Shown: positions 19,601 to 28,507 of the stretch, piece by piece
Layout: every line of letters begins with the position of its first letter
How positions within the stretch are numbered: position 1 is the first letter of the stretch
Source of the DNA: Streptomyces sp. NBC_00878
Lineage (GTDB): Bacteria > Actinomycetota > Actinomycetes > Streptomycetales > Streptomycetaceae
DNA length: 64,000 bases
NCBI RefSeq assembly: GCF_026341515.1
Contig: NZ_JAPEOK010000001.1
Span: 2,232,001 to 2,296,000, forward strand
Direction of reading: 5' to 3'
Program-made: the position numbers and the translations under genes
The notes under the pieces: generated by a model
The model's database searches: none
What the model was told of the DNA's origin: nothing
The model's input: the letters and a program-made list of their open reading frames with translations, nothing else

Positions 19601-20559
19601 TCCCGTCGCAGGTCTCGGGCCGTCGTGCCGTACTGGGACTTCAGGGCGCGGGACAGGTGGCGTGGGTCGTGGAAGCCCCAGCGGGCGGCCACGGCTGCGG
19701 CGGTGCGGCCGTCCTGGCCGGGGTCCAGGAGGTCGCGGCGGATCCGTTCGAGGCGTTCGCCGCGCAGCCAGGCCGCGAAGGGGACGCCGGTGCGGCGGAA
19801 CAGGCGGTGGAGCTGGCGGGCCGAGATGCCGTGGGCCGCCGCGACCGAGTCGACGCACAGGGACGGGTTGGAGATGTTCGCCAGCGCGTAGACGCGGATG
19901 CGGTCGACCAGCTCGGTGGCCGTGTCCGTCCGGCCCGGTTCGGTCTCCGCGAAGGCCGCGAGGAGCAGGGACACCAGGGCGTCTCCCACTTGCGCCTGAG
20001 CCGGTCCCACCAGTTCGTCGAGGTGGCGGCCGAGGCCCTGGAGGAACGCGGCGAGCACCGCCTGCGCACCGGTGTCGGCCGGCAGCCGACGGGCCGCCCG
20101 GGCGGCCACGGCGTCGGCGTGCCGCCCCAGTTCGGTGCGCGAGATGCCGACGGCCATGACGTCGCAGCCGTCGGGGACGGCTAATCGGTACGGGCGTGTC
20201 ATGTCGAAGACCACGAAGTCGCCGCTGTGCGGCCGGGATTGGGTGCCGCCCTGGTCCGCGGCGGCGGGCTCGGGCGACCGGTGCAGCGTGATCTTCAGCA
20301 ACTCGGGGTCGGTGGACGTGATCGCCCGCGCCGACCGCCGGACCAGATGCCCGGAACCCCGGAACCGCGCCACCGCCGCGCGCCCGACGGCCGCCGCGTC
20401 GATGTCGGCCCGGAACGCGTTCGCCTCAGCTTCCGCCCCAACTCCCGCTCCTGCCCCGGCTTTTGGTGCCGTCACCGAGAGCGGCGCGAGTACCGTGGAC
20501 GCGGCCGTCTGTAACTCGTCGATCGTGGCCTGGTGTACGTGCAAGGCGCCGCCGCCCAT
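19594..20559 (-). CDS. AraC-family transcriptional regulator
   Basis: A 321-residue regulator. The N-terminal two thirds is a cupin-like sensing domain (AraC-binding-like type). The C-terminal 100 residues contain two helix-turn-helix units (VDSVAAAHGISARQLHRLF and AAVAARWGFHDPRHLSRALK). The ATG start fits the domain boundaries. Upstream, the AT-rich interval near 20574-20606 contains a CAATCG/CGATTG inverted pair that may be its own promoter or operator. No neighbouring target gene is obvious. Confidence 0.87.
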   Translation of the reverse strand: MGGGALHVHQATIDELQTAASTVLAPLSVTAPKAGAGAGVGAEAEANAFRADIDAAAVGRAAVARFRGSGHLVRRSARAITSTDPELLKITLHRSPEPAAADQGGTQSRPHSGDFVVFDMTRPYRLAVPDGCDVMAVGISRTELGRHADAVAARAARRLPADTGAQAVLAAFLQGLGRHLDELVGPAQAQVGDALVSLLLAAFAETEPGRTDTATELVDRIRVYALANISNPSLCVDSVAAAHGISARQLHRLFRRTGVPFAAWLRGERLERIRRDLLDPGQDGRTAAAVAARWGFHDPRHLSRALKSQYGTTARDLRRER

Positions 20560-20762
20560 GGAGTCGCTCCCTCAATCGCCGGGTATTTATCGGTATATCG
20601 ATTGGCGCACTTGAGGGTTACCTGGTTTTCGGTCGCGAATCGGAGACGGGCCGGGCGGGATGTGGAGACTCGCCGCGCCGCCGCTTGCGTACCTTCTTCC
20701 AGGGGGAGCGCTGTCGGCTGGGACTGTCACCACGGTTCCGGCCGACAGGCCCGCCCGAGGCG

Positions 20763-21203
20763 TCACCCGCACGGCACGCGGACCTCCGCCCACACGACCT
20801 TGTACGTCCCGCCCAGGCACAGGTCCGTTCCCCACCGCTCGGCCAGCGCGGCCACGATCAGCAGCCCGCGCCCGCCCTCGCCCGACGGCTCCTGGAGCAC
20901 CGGTCTCCGCTCGGTCCGCGCGTCGGCCACCTCCACGCGTACGACGTCCTCGTCGGCCCGCCGCACCAGCCGTACGCGGAAGTCGCGGCCCCTCACCCGC
21001 CCGTGACGCACGGCGTTCGACGCGAGCTCGGCGACGACCAGCGCCACGGACTCGCTCGCCTCGCTGTCGTACGCGAACCCCCACACGTCCATCCGGTTCG
21101 CGACCAGCCGCCGCGCGAGCCGGGCCCCTCGCGGGGTGCAGCTGAAGAGCTGCGTGAACGTACGTACGGTGTCGGGCACTTGGACCCGGATGTCTCCTCG
21201 CAT
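20763..21203 (-). CDS. HATPase_c_2 anti-sigma-like ATP-binding protein
   Basis: A 146-residue GHKL-fold protein of the RsbW/SpoIIAB-like class abundant in Streptomyces. It has the N box (VVAELASNAVRHGRV), the G1 box (VADARTERRP) and the GRGLLIV glycine motif. It is divergent from the XRE/DUF397 genes at 21317-22401, and the three form the common actinobacterial abaA/whiJ-like regulatory arrangement. It would bind ATP and either inhibit a sigma factor or serve as a signalling component. Confidence 0.87.
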   Translation of the reverse strand: MRGDIRVQVPDTVRTFTQLFSCTPRGARLARRLVANRMDVWGFAYDSEASESVALVVAELASNAVRHGRVRGRDFRVRLVRRADEDVVRVEVADARTERRPVLQEPSGEGGRGLLIVAALAERWGTDLCLGGTYKVVWAEVRVPCG

Positions 21204-21316
21204 GGGTCAACGGTCCCGGGGCGAGGGGCCGTCGACCAGCTTCGCCACTCGTACGCTGCGCGCTGTACGAGTTCACGCTGTGGACAGTACGGGTGACGGT
21301 CAGTGACCATGTCTGG

Positions 21317-22153
21317 ATGACCAACAGCACGACGAACGAGCCGGAGCCGTCGGACAGTCTGAAGACGTTCGGGCTCATTCACAAGGCGTTCCGCAAGCGG
21401 GCGGGTCTGACACAGGAGGAGTTCGCAGGGCTGGTGCGGTACCACCCGTCAACGGTGGCGTCGATCGAGCAGGGGCGCCGCTTCCCCACGCGGGAGTATG
21501 TCGAGCGGGCGGAGGCGGTGTTAGACGCGTTCGGTGTGCTGCGGGCGGCGGCGAAGTACGCCACTCGGGACCCGGGGTTGGCTTCCTGGTTCCGCAAATG
21601 GGCGGACCTGGAAGAGCAGGCGATCAGTCTCTACACGTACGAATGCCGGGTACTTCCAGGCTTGTTGCAGACGGACGCGTACGCACGAGCGGTGATCTGG
21701 AGCGTGCCGCAACGGCCGACCGACGAGCAGGTCGAGCAGCGTGTGGCCGCTCGTTTCGCACGACAGGAGCTGCTCAGCACGAGCCGGGGGCGGCCCACGA
21801 CATTCAGCTTCATCGTCGAACAGTCCGTCCTGGAACGGCACACGGGCGGCGAGGACGTAACACGGGGGCTGATCGACCACCTGCTTGGCTTGAATGACCG
21901 GCACTGGAACGTCGAGATCCAGCTGATGCCGCTCCGGCAGCCCGTTCACGCGGGTCTCGACGGCCCCATGCACCTGCTGGAGACCCCTGAGAACGAATGG
22001 CTCGCCTACGCAGAAGGCCAGAAGACCGGCCACCTCATCAGTGACCGACAAGCGATCAGCGTGCTCCAGCAGCGTTATGCCAAGATGCGCTCACAGGCTC
22101 TCACGCCAGACGACACTATGAGCCTGCTCCAGCAGATGCGAGGGGCGCTATGA
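21317..22153 (+). CDS. XRE-family regulator with DUF5753 domain
   Basis: A 278-residue protein. The N-terminal helix-turn-helix is RKRAGLTQEEFAGLVRYHPS. The C-terminal part is the DUF5753 region found in WhiJ-like regulators (TYECRVLPGLLQTDAYARAV, QLMPLRQPVHAGLDGPMHLL). I prefer ATG 21317 over GTG 21293 because the homologous region begins there; neither has a strong ribosome site. A TTA codon lies at 21521-21523. The stop overlaps the DUF397 gene start (ATGA), so the two products are coupled; the small protein usually antagonises the regulator. Confidence 0.88.
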   Translation: MTNSTTNEPEPSDSLKTFGLIHKAFRKRAGLTQEEFAGLVRYHPSTVASIEQGRRFPTREYVERAEAVLDAFGVLRAAAKYATRDPGLASWFRKWADLEEQAISLYTYECRVLPGLLQTDAYARAVIWSVPQRPTDEQVEQRVAARFARQELLSTSRGRPTTFSFIVEQSVLERHTGGEDVTRGLIDHLLGLNDRHWNVEIQLMPLRQPVHAGLDGPMHLLETPENEWLAYAEGQKTGHLISDRQAISVLQQRYAKMRSQALTPDDTMSLLQQMRGAL

Positions 22154-22401
22154 GCACGAGCATGACCGAACTGGCCTGGTTCAAGAGCAGTTACAGCGGC
22201 TCAGAGGGCGACGACTGCCTCGAAGTGGCCCTGGACTGGCACAAGTCAACGTACAGCAGTGGGAGCGAGGGTGACTGCGTCGAAGTCGCCACCTCCCCCA
22301 CCACCATCCACGTCCGCGACTCCAAGAACACCCGCGGCCCCCGGCTCGCCCTCTCCCCCACCGCCTGGGCAGGCTTCGTGGAGTTGGCCAAGTCGTCGTA
22401 G
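22150..22401 (+). CDS. DUF397 protein with a duplicated motif
   Basis: An 83-residue protein overlapping the upstream regulator gene by four bases. DUF397 proteins are about 60-70 residues with one WxKSSYSxxxGxxCVEVA motif. Here the motif occurs twice in tandem (WFKSSYSGSEGDDCLEVA, then WHKSTYSSGSEGDCVEVA), followed by the usual VRDSKNTRGP and closing AWAGFVEL. It is expected to bind or modulate the XRE partner. Confidence 0.9.
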   Translation: MSTSMTELAWFKSSYSGSEGDDCLEVALDWHKSTYSSGSEGDCVEVATSPTTIHVRDSKNTRGPRLALSPTAWAGFVELAKSS

Positions 22402-22402
22402 G

Positions 22403-22903
22403 TCAGTGATCCGCGCAGCACGGCGTAGGGTCCGGGACCTCGAACGGGACCAGTACCCCTCCCACCGCTGGCATGAGGGTGAGGACCAGTTCGCCGTCCT
22501 GCCACTGCGGGCGGACGTGATCCCTCGTCACCACCCTTTGGTCCGGCGGGGGTTCACCCGCCGACCCCAGCACGGTGACGCGGTCGATCGCGGAGCCGGA
22601 CAGCAGCTCCTCGACCGTCACCGTGCCGGTCAGGGCGGCCGACCCGGGGTACACGACGGCCCGGCCCACCTCGTCGGGCGCGCCGGTCGTCACCTCGTAC
22701 CCCTTGGCCGTGAGCAGTCGCACGGCCTCCTCGGACGCCGTCGCGAAGGACAGCACCACGCGCGGCCGGTCCCCGCGTACCAGGTGCGTGCAGCCGAACT
22801 CGCCCTCACCGAGGGCTAGTTCGGCGGCCAGCGCCAGCAGCAGGTGGTCGGCCGCGCGCAGGTCGCGTACGTCGGTGTCGACCGTGATGACGTGCTGGTT
22901 CAC
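22403..22903 (-). CDS. Hypothetical protein coupled to the PHP-domain gene
   Basis: A 166-residue protein of no recognised family. The GTG start overlaps the stop of the upstream exported PHP-type gene (GTGA), which fixes the start and implies co-translation. The sequence is soluble, alpha/beta-looking, with LRAADHLLLALAAELALGEG near the N-terminus and a Cys-Cys pair at the very end (PDPTPCCADH). No signal peptide is visible, so it should be cytoplasmic although its partner is exported. Confidence 0.65.
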   Translation of the reverse strand: MNQHVITVDTDVRDLRAADHLLLALAAELALGEGEFGCTHLVRGDRPRVVLSFATASEEAVRLLTAKGYEVTTGAPDEVGRAVVYPGSAALTGTVTVEELLSGSAIDRVTVLGSAGEPPPDQRVVTRDHVRPQWQDGELVLTLMPAVGGVLVPFEVPDPTPCCADH

Positions 22904-24609
22904 GCGGGCAGGACCCACACGGGGTTCGAGTAGAACCACAGGTCGTTCCACGGGTCGGCGTCGCCGACGACGTCGATCGCGGGACCGGCGGGGTCGACGG
23001 CCGCACCCCGCGAGCCGACGGCGGACCGCTTGCCGTCGGAGCCGCGCAGGCGGACGTAGAGCGGGCGGTCGACGCGGCCGAGGGAGTACGTGATCCGAGC
23101 CGTGCCGGTGGACTTGTTGACCTCGTACGACTTGACGACCTTGGCGGTCGGCGCGGTGAAGGTGTCCTTGTCGGCGACCGGGCCGGTGACGTCACCCTGG
23201 ATGACGTCCACGCGGGCCAACTTCGGGACAAAGCCTGCCCAGTTGGGGCCGTCGGCAAGGGCGATGTCCACGGTCAGCGTGACGTTCGTGCCCTTCCTGA
23301 CGTGCAGCGCGCCGCCGAGGGTGGCCCAGCGGCTGCCGCCGGAGAGGCGGACGTCGAGGCCGCTGAGGAGCTGGCCGTGGTCGACCCAGACGCGGCCGGC
23401 GCGTATGCCGTCCATGACGGCGGCGTACGAGAAGTCCTCGGAGCCGACGTGGGTGCGGCTGTACTGGCCGGGCCAGTAGTCGCCCTGGGTGATGTCGATC
23501 TTCCCACCGTAGACCGGGTCGTCGTAACGGCCGTTGGCGTTGAAGTCGCCGCCGCCTCGCGCGGCGGTGTCCGCGTAGACCTGGTGCGAGTCGGAATTGG
23601 CGCTGATCCACCAGGCCTTGCCCTCGGCGAGCAGGCTGTCCCACAGGCCGCCGACGGTGGCGGTCATCCAGTCGAAGCCGCCCCAGGTGCGGTAGCTCTC
23701 CGGCGGGTAAGCGGCGAAGGAGTTGGCGCTCGGGTTGTTGTCGTAGATGCCACGGGCCCGGCCCATGCCGAGCGGGGCGGGGATACCGGCGGCCTGGTGG
23801 CCCGGCGCGCCCTCGAAGCCGACGGCGACCTGGTGGCTCGCGGGGGTCGCGTCGCGCCAGGCGCGGATCTCGTGCGGGGAGTCGACACCGCGCCGCGCCG
23901 GGTGGTTGGCGAGCATCAGCGCGTCCTTGACCTTGCGCTGCCGTACCTGCTCGCCGAGGAAGGCGAGGCCCGCGACGGCGAGCGCCTCGTTGGCGGGCGT
24001 CGAGTCGGAGGCGTTCTTGACGCTGCCGTCGTAGTCGGTCTCGAACTGCTTGAGGACGGAGACCTCGTTCTTGCCGGGGTGCACGAAGACCGTGCCGTGC
24101 TCGGCGCCCGGGATGTTCCACTCCAGGCCCTGGAAGACGAGGGTGTCCTCGTACGCGTCGCGGGCGGCCTTGATGTCCGGGTTGACCTTGTCGACGCCGA
24201 TCTTGGCGTGCGTGGTGCTGCCGTGGTCCGTGATGACCAGCCAGTCCATGCCGTGCTTGGCGCCCTGGCGGACCTGGTCGACGACGCGGTACTTGCCGTC
24301 GCTGCTGTACTGCGTGTGGATGTGGTGGTCACCGGCCAGCCACAGGAAGCCCTTCTTTCTCCGGCCGCCGGCCGCCGGCTGGGCGGCGGCAGTCCCGCTC
24401 GCCGCACCGCCGAGCACTCCGGCGGTCGCCAGACCCGCGCCGAGCAGACCCGCGCGGCGCAGCATGGAGCGGCGCGACCGCTGGTCGGGTGTCAGGGCCT
24501 CGTCGGGTACGGCGGTGTCGAAGGCGGCCGGAAGGCTCGAAACGCCCTCGTCAGCGTGGTCGTGGTCGTGATGGTGGTGCCCGTGTCCGTGCCCGTGGCT
24601 GTGCCCCAT
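22900..24609 (-). CDS. Tat-exported PHP-type phosphoesterase with His-rich N-terminus
   Basis: A 569-residue protein. The start ATG at 24609 has a perfect AGGAGG. Residues 2-22 are extraordinarily His-rich (GHSHGHGHGHHHHDHDHADE). A twin-arginine signal follows (RRSMLRRAGLLGAGLATAG). The mature part begins with a PHP metal-site signature (GDHHIHTQYSSDG), then ITDHGSTTHAK and later WISANSDSHQ, consistent with metal-dependent phosphoesterase sites. The C-terminal half is beta-rich. It probably acts outside the cell on a phosphorylated substrate. The His-rich head would stay cytoplasmic before export and may bind metal. Confidence 0.8.
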   Translation of the reverse strand: MGHSHGHGHGHHHHDHDHADEGVSSLPAAFDTAVPDEALTPDQRSRRSMLRRAGLLGAGLATAGVLGGAASGTAAAQPAAGGRRKKGFLWLAGDHHIHTQYSSDGKYRVVDQVRQGAKHGMDWLVITDHGSTTHAKIGVDKVNPDIKAARDAYEDTLVFQGLEWNIPGAEHGTVFVHPGKNEVSVLKQFETDYDGSVKNASDSTPANEALAVAGLAFLGEQVRQRKVKDALMLANHPARRGVDSPHEIRAWRDATPASHQVAVGFEGAPGHQAAGIPAPLGMGRARGIYDNNPSANSFAAYPPESYRTWGGFDWMTATVGGLWDSLLAEGKAWWISANSDSHQVYADTAARGGGDFNANGRYDDPVYGGKIDITQGDYWPGQYSRTHVGSEDFSYAAVMDGIRAGRVWVDHGQLLSGLDVRLSGGSRWATLGGALHVRKGTNVTLTVDIALADGPNWAGFVPKLARVDVIQGDVTGPVADKDTFTAPTAKVVKSYEVNKSTGTARITYSLGRVDRPLYVRLRGSDGKRSAVGSRGAAVDPAGPAIDVVGDADPWNDLWFYSNPVWVLPA

Positions 24610-24893
24610 GTCGGCCTCCTGTGTCCGGCGCCGCCGGTGCGGACGCGCGTATGGAGACTCGATGCGAAACATGAACTTTGGACAACGCCAGGGTGATCAC
24701 AGGACGACTCTGACGCGGCGGCTCGCCTCGTCTCTCACAGTTCCCCCAACTACCCTTGTACGTCACACTAGTTGAACTCGAACCTGAGCAGCGTTCTGCT
24801 TCCTCCGCTCTCCCCCACGGTTCTTCACCACCGCTCGTCACCGCTCGTCACCGCTCTTCCCCACCGTTTCCTCCGACTGGAGACACCCTCATC

Positions 24894-26219
24894 ATGAGAA
24901 GACTCATCGGCACGCTGATGGCCGGCGCGTTGGCCATCGCAGGGCTCACGGCAGCCGCCACGGCGCCCGCCACGGCCGCCGCCCCCTCCTCCGGTACCTT
25001 CAACGTCCTCACGTACAACGTCGCGGGCCTCCCGGATGTGCTGAGTTCCGGGAACCCGGAAGTGAACACCCCGCTGATCTCCCCGCGGCTCGGGGCGTAC
25101 GACATCGTGAACGTGCAGGAGGACTTCAACTACCACGCGGCGCTGTACGCGGGCGACAACCACCCGTACCGCACGGCGACCAGTGGCGGTGTGCCCTTCG
25201 GCGACGGGCTCAACACCCTCTCGGACTACGAGTTCGACGACTTCGAGCGGGTGCAGTGGAATGACTGCACGGGCACCAACTGCCTTACGCCCAAGGGCTT
25301 TTCGCTCGCGCGGGTCCGGCTGGCGGAAGGCGTCTTCGTCGACCTCTACAACGTGCACACGAACGCGGACGACACGGACGAGGCCCACGCCGCCCGCCGC
25401 GCGAACGTCGAGCAGCTCTCGGCCTTCATCACCGCGAACTCCTCGGGCAACGCGGTGATCGTCATGGGCGACACCAACACCCGCTACACCCGCGCGGGCG
25501 ACAACATCCGCCTGCTGGGGAGCGCGAACGGTCTCACCGACGCATGGGTCCAGCTGGTGCGCGGCGGCAACGCCCCGGCCCAGGGCAGCGACGCGATCGT
25601 CTGCCCGACGACCGCGCCGACGAACGACTGCGAGGTCGTGGACAAGGTCCTCTACCGGGGCAGCGACCTGGTGAACCTCTCCGCCACCCGCTACAACAAC
25701 GACTGGGCGAAATTCCTGGACTCGGCCGGTGGCAACCTCTCCGACCACTTCCCGCACACGGTCGACTTCTCATGGACGCTGCCCGCCAACCTCCGGGCGA
25801 GCGACACGTTCGGCGGCCCGCACGGCACCGCCTTCAACGACGCGGACAACCTCCCGGCCACGCCCTCGCCCCGCACGCTCACGCTGCGCGGCGGCTCCCG
25901 CCTGGACGCGGTGTCGCTCACGCTCGACGGCGGTACGTCCCTGACCCACGGCGGTACGGGCGGTACGGCCGCCTCCCTCACCCTCGCCTCGGGTGAACAC
26001 CTCACGTCCGTGAAGCTCACCCGGGGGCAGAAGGACGGCCGCACACGCGTCTTCTCGGCCGCCTTCACGACCGACAAGTCCCGTACGGTGACGGCCGGTT
26101 CGGCCACGACCGACACCGTGACGTACACGGCCCCGGCAGGCTGGCAGATCGTCGGCTTCACGGGCCGCTCGGGCGACGAGATCGACAAGCTGGGCGTGGT
26201 GTACGCACCTATCGCCTGA
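24894..26219 (+). CDS. Secreted endonuclease/exonuclease/phosphatase-family protein with jacalin-like lectin domain
   Basis: A 441-residue exported protein with a Sec signal peptide ending near ATAAA. The catalytic domain has the family landmarks: NVLTYNVAGLP, VNVQEDFNY (catalytic Glu region), a VMGDTNTRY metal/phosphate motif and the closing LSDHFPHTV (Asp-His). From about residue 300 a jacalin-like lectin domain follows (SDTFGGPHGTAFND ... IVGFTGRSGDEIDKLGVVY). Substrate could be nucleic acid, sphingomyelin-type lipid or inositol phosphate. It is divergent from the PHP phosphoesterase gene and may share phosphate-scavenging regulation (inference). Confidence 0.85.
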   Translation: MRRLIGTLMAGALAIAGLTAAATAPATAAAPSSGTFNVLTYNVAGLPDVLSSGNPEVNTPLISPRLGAYDIVNVQEDFNYHAALYAGDNHPYRTATSGGVPFGDGLNTLSDYEFDDFERVQWNDCTGTNCLTPKGFSLARVRLAEGVFVDLYNVHTNADDTDEAHAARRANVEQLSAFITANSSGNAVIVMGDTNTRYTRAGDNIRLLGSANGLTDAWVQLVRGGNAPAQGSDAIVCPTTAPTNDCEVVDKVLYRGSDLVNLSATRYNNDWAKFLDSAGGNLSDHFPHTVDFSWTLPANLRASDTFGGPHGTAFNDADNLPATPSPRTLTLRGGSRLDAVSLTLDGGTSLTHGGTGGTAASLTLASGEHLTSVKLTRGQKDGRTRVFSAAFTTDKSRTVTAGSATTDTVTYTAPAGWQIVGFTGRSGDEIDKLGVVYAPIA

Positions 26220-26251
26220 CCAAGCCCTGGTAAGACCCCAGGTCCCGGACG

Positions 26252-26268
26252 GGGCGGGCAACCCGCCC
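26252..26268. terminator. Hairpin after the lectin-phosphatase gene
   Basis: A 7-bp GC-only stem with a 3-base loop (GGGCGGGCAACCCGCCC) lies 33 bases after the stop codon. It is a modest but plausible terminator. Confidence 0.5.
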
Positions 26269-26325
26269 GGCTCCGCCGGGACTTGGACAGGCGCGGCAGG
26301 CGACGGTCCGCTGCACTATGGAGAC

Positions 26326-26565
26326 ATGGCTACGCGTGCGGTCGTCTGGGCCATGGCGCTCTCCAGCGCCGCCGCGAACGGTTTCGCGCTGTGGGTGATG
26401 ACGCTGCCGCACGCGTACCCGCGGGCGGCGGCGTCGGAGCCCGCCTATGTCATCTCCCTGGCCGTGGTGAGCGTCGCCGAGATCGCCGTCGGGTCGGTGC
26501 TGATCCTGCTGCGGCCGAGGAACCCGATCGGCCGTGTCCCTCCCCGCCATTCCTACGCATGCTAA
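26326..26565 (+). pseudogene. Truncated membrane sensor (histidine-kinase N-terminus) fragment
   Basis: A 79-residue frame with two hydrophobic helices and a VLILLRPRNPIG motif typical of the N-terminus of a membrane histidine kinase class. It then ends abruptly in an unnatural tail (RVPPRHSYAC). The kinase core is absent. The break lies just before the TetR promoter region, suggesting deletion of the rest of the gene. Confidence 0.5.
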
Positions 26566-26572
26566 CTTTTTG

Positions 26573-26587
26573 CCTAGAGGCTCTAGG
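26573..26587. promoter_or_regulatory. Palindromic operator candidate upstream of tetR
   Basis: CCTAGAGGCTCTAGG is a perfect 15-bp palindrome around a central base, 29 bases before the TetR start codon and embedded in a locally AT-rich promoter-like segment. Autoregulation by the TetR product is the natural inference. Confidence 0.6.
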
Positions 26588-26616
26588 TCGGCGGCTGTGT
26601 ACGGGGGTGATCGTTC

Positions 26617-27240
26617 ATGGTCCGAGCAGGGCTCACCACGGAACGTGTCGTGATGGCGGCGGCAGACCTCGCGGACGAGGTCGGCTTCGAGAACGTCACG
26701 CTGTCCGCCCTGGCCCGGCGCTTCGGGGTGAAGGACGCGAGCCTGTACTCGCACGTCAGGAACCTGAACGACCTGCGGACCCGGGTCGCGCTCCTCGCGG
26801 GGGGCGAGATGATCGACCGAATCGCCGCGGCGGTGGCCGGGCGCGCAGGCAAGGACGCCCTGGCCGCCTTCGCCGACGCCTACCGGGAGTACGCGCTGGA
26901 GCGGCCGGGGCGGTACGCGGCCACCCAGATCCGTATCGACCAGACCCTCGTCATCGACCAGACCCTCGTCGCCGAGTTCCCCGCCTTCCGGAGGACCGCC
27001 GAGATCACGTACGGCATGCTGCGCGCGTACGGCCTCGACGAACCTGATCTCACCGATGCCGTACGCCTGTTGCGCAGCACCTTCCACGGTTACTGCGCCC
27101 TGGAGGCCACAGGCGCTTTCTGCGCCCCCCGTGACGTACGGACGTCCTGGAACCGGACCGTCGAAGCCCTCCATGGCCTGTTGGAGCACTGGCCGCGTTC
27201 TGTTGGAACACTGACCGCGCGTGGGAAACAGGATGAGTGA
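26617..27240 (+). CDS. TetR/AcrR-family regulator
   Basis: A 207-residue repressor with the N-terminal helix-turn-helix (LADEVGFENVTLSALARRFG, then VKDASLYSHVRNL) and a C-terminal ligand domain of the WHG type. An 18-bp perfect tandem repeat (26935-26952 and 26953-26970) duplicates six residues, giving IDQTLVIDQTLV inside the ligand domain. The next gene in the same direction encodes a DJ-1/PfpI-type protein 154 bases away and is a plausible target. Confidence 0.87.
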   Translation: MVRAGLTTERVVMAAADLADEVGFENVTLSALARRFGVKDASLYSHVRNLNDLRTRVALLAGGEMIDRIAAAVAGRAGKDALAAFADAYREYALERPGRYAATQIRIDQTLVIDQTLVAEFPAFRRTAEITYGMLRAYGLDEPDLTDAVRLLRSTFHGYCALEATGAFCAPRDVRTSWNRTVEALHGLLEHWPRSVGTLTARGKQDE

Positions 27241-27394
27241 CCGCCACGACGTCCACGGCAGGCCGGCCCTCGTTGCGACACTGTCTCCCCTCTCCGCCCC
27301 AGGCGTCCCGAAGGCCGACGGAACGTTCGACGTAGCTTCGGGCCCTCACGGGCTCCACCGGCCCTCACCCTCAGACCGCTGTCAGGAGAAACCG

Positions 27395-28156
27395 ATGCGT
27401 GTGCTCATGCCCCTCCCCGACCACGACTTCGACGTCACGGAGGTCGCCGTGCCGTGGCGGCTGCTGACGGACGCGGGTCACCGGGTCACGTTCGCCACGG
27501 AGGTCGCCGGGACCGTCCCGGCCGCCGATCCGCTGCTGCTCACCGGCGTACTTTTCGGCCAACTCGGCGCGGAACCCGAGCCCAAGGAGTTCTACCGGCA
27601 GCTCTCCGAAAGCCCCGAGTTCCGCGAGACGATCGCATGGGACGCCATCGGGCCTGGCGACTACGACGGGTTGCTGCTGCCCGGCGGCCACGCGCCCGGA
27701 ATGCGGCAGTACTTGGGGTCTCCGGCACTGCGCGAGAAGGTCGCCGCGTTCTGGGCGCTGTCCCGCCCGGTGGCCGCCATCTGCCACGGCGTCCTGGTCC
27801 TGGCCCGTACCGAGGACCAGGAAACCGGGCGCAGCTTGCTGCACGGCCGTCGTACGACGTGCCTGCCCAAGTACATGGAACGCAGCGCGTACGCCCTGAC
27901 CTCCTGGAAGCTCGGCCGCTACTACCGTACGTATCCGGCGTATGTGGAGGACGAGGTCCGCTCGGCGCTCGCTTCCCCCGAGCAGTTCGTCCGGGGCCCA
28001 CGGGAGTTGAGCCGACGTGGCACGGCGACGGACGACAGCCACGCCTTCGTCGTGGAGGACGGCAGCTATCTGTCGGCCCGTTGGCCCGGCGACGCGTATC
28101 TGTTCGCCCGGCGCTTCGACGCGATACTGCGGGCGGCTCAGTCCCCGAAGGCCTGA
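27395..28156 (+). CDS. DJ-1/PfpI-family (type 1 glutamine amidotransferase-like) protein
   Basis: A 253-residue protein. The ATG follows CAGGAGA. The fold signature is intact: EVAVPWRLLTDAGHRVTFAT, DYDGLLLPGGHAPGMRQYL, and the nucleophile elbow AAICHGVLVLART with the conserved cysteine before histidine. Such proteins act as glyoxalases, chaperones or amidases. The TetR gene upstream probably controls it. No partner enzyme sits next to it. Confidence 0.85.
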   Translation: MRVLMPLPDHDFDVTEVAVPWRLLTDAGHRVTFATEVAGTVPAADPLLLTGVLFGQLGAEPEPKEFYRQLSESPEFRETIAWDAIGPGDYDGLLLPGGHAPGMRQYLGSPALREKVAAFWALSRPVAAICHGVLVLARTEDQETGRSLLHGRRTTCLPKYMERSAYALTSWKLGRYYRTYPAYVEDEVRSALASPEQFVRGPRELSRRGTATDDSHAFVVEDGSYLSARWPGDAYLFARRFDAILRAAQSPKA

Positions 28157-28507
28157 TCAGCCGGGGTCCTGCTCCGGGTCCCAATCGGGCTCGGGACCGG
28201 GATCCCAGTCGGGTTCGTGATCAGGTTCGGGGCCAGGATCGTGGCCGGGGGCTGACGAATGCCCCGCGTCGCCGTCCGGACCCTGGGGGTGTCGTTGACA
28301 CGCACCTCAACGAGACCCCTACCTGCGCGACCGGCGACTCGCGCCAACGAGCAGTGGCGGCGAGGATGTCCAGCAGTCTCACCCCACGACCACGACAACC
28401 CGCGCCAGTCTCGCCACACTCCCTCTCCTCGCGTCAACCCCCGAAGGACTTCGAGCGTTGACCACTTAGACTGGAAGCTTCGCCGGTGCCACGTGCCGCC
28501 CTGGGGG
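28157..28507. other. Intergenic region with degenerate GGGTCC/CGGG repeats
   Basis: About 350 bp. The first 80 bases contain imperfect tandem copies of a GGGTCCCAATCGGGCTC-like unit (28168-28232). The remainder has no convincing frame and presumably carries the promoter of the cyclase-like gene. Confidence 0.45.

Noticed and set aside
28157..28260. GGGTCC-like repeats as a CRISPR or iteron set
   Set aside because: Units are too degenerate and irregular; ordinary GC-rich low-complexity DNA is more likely.
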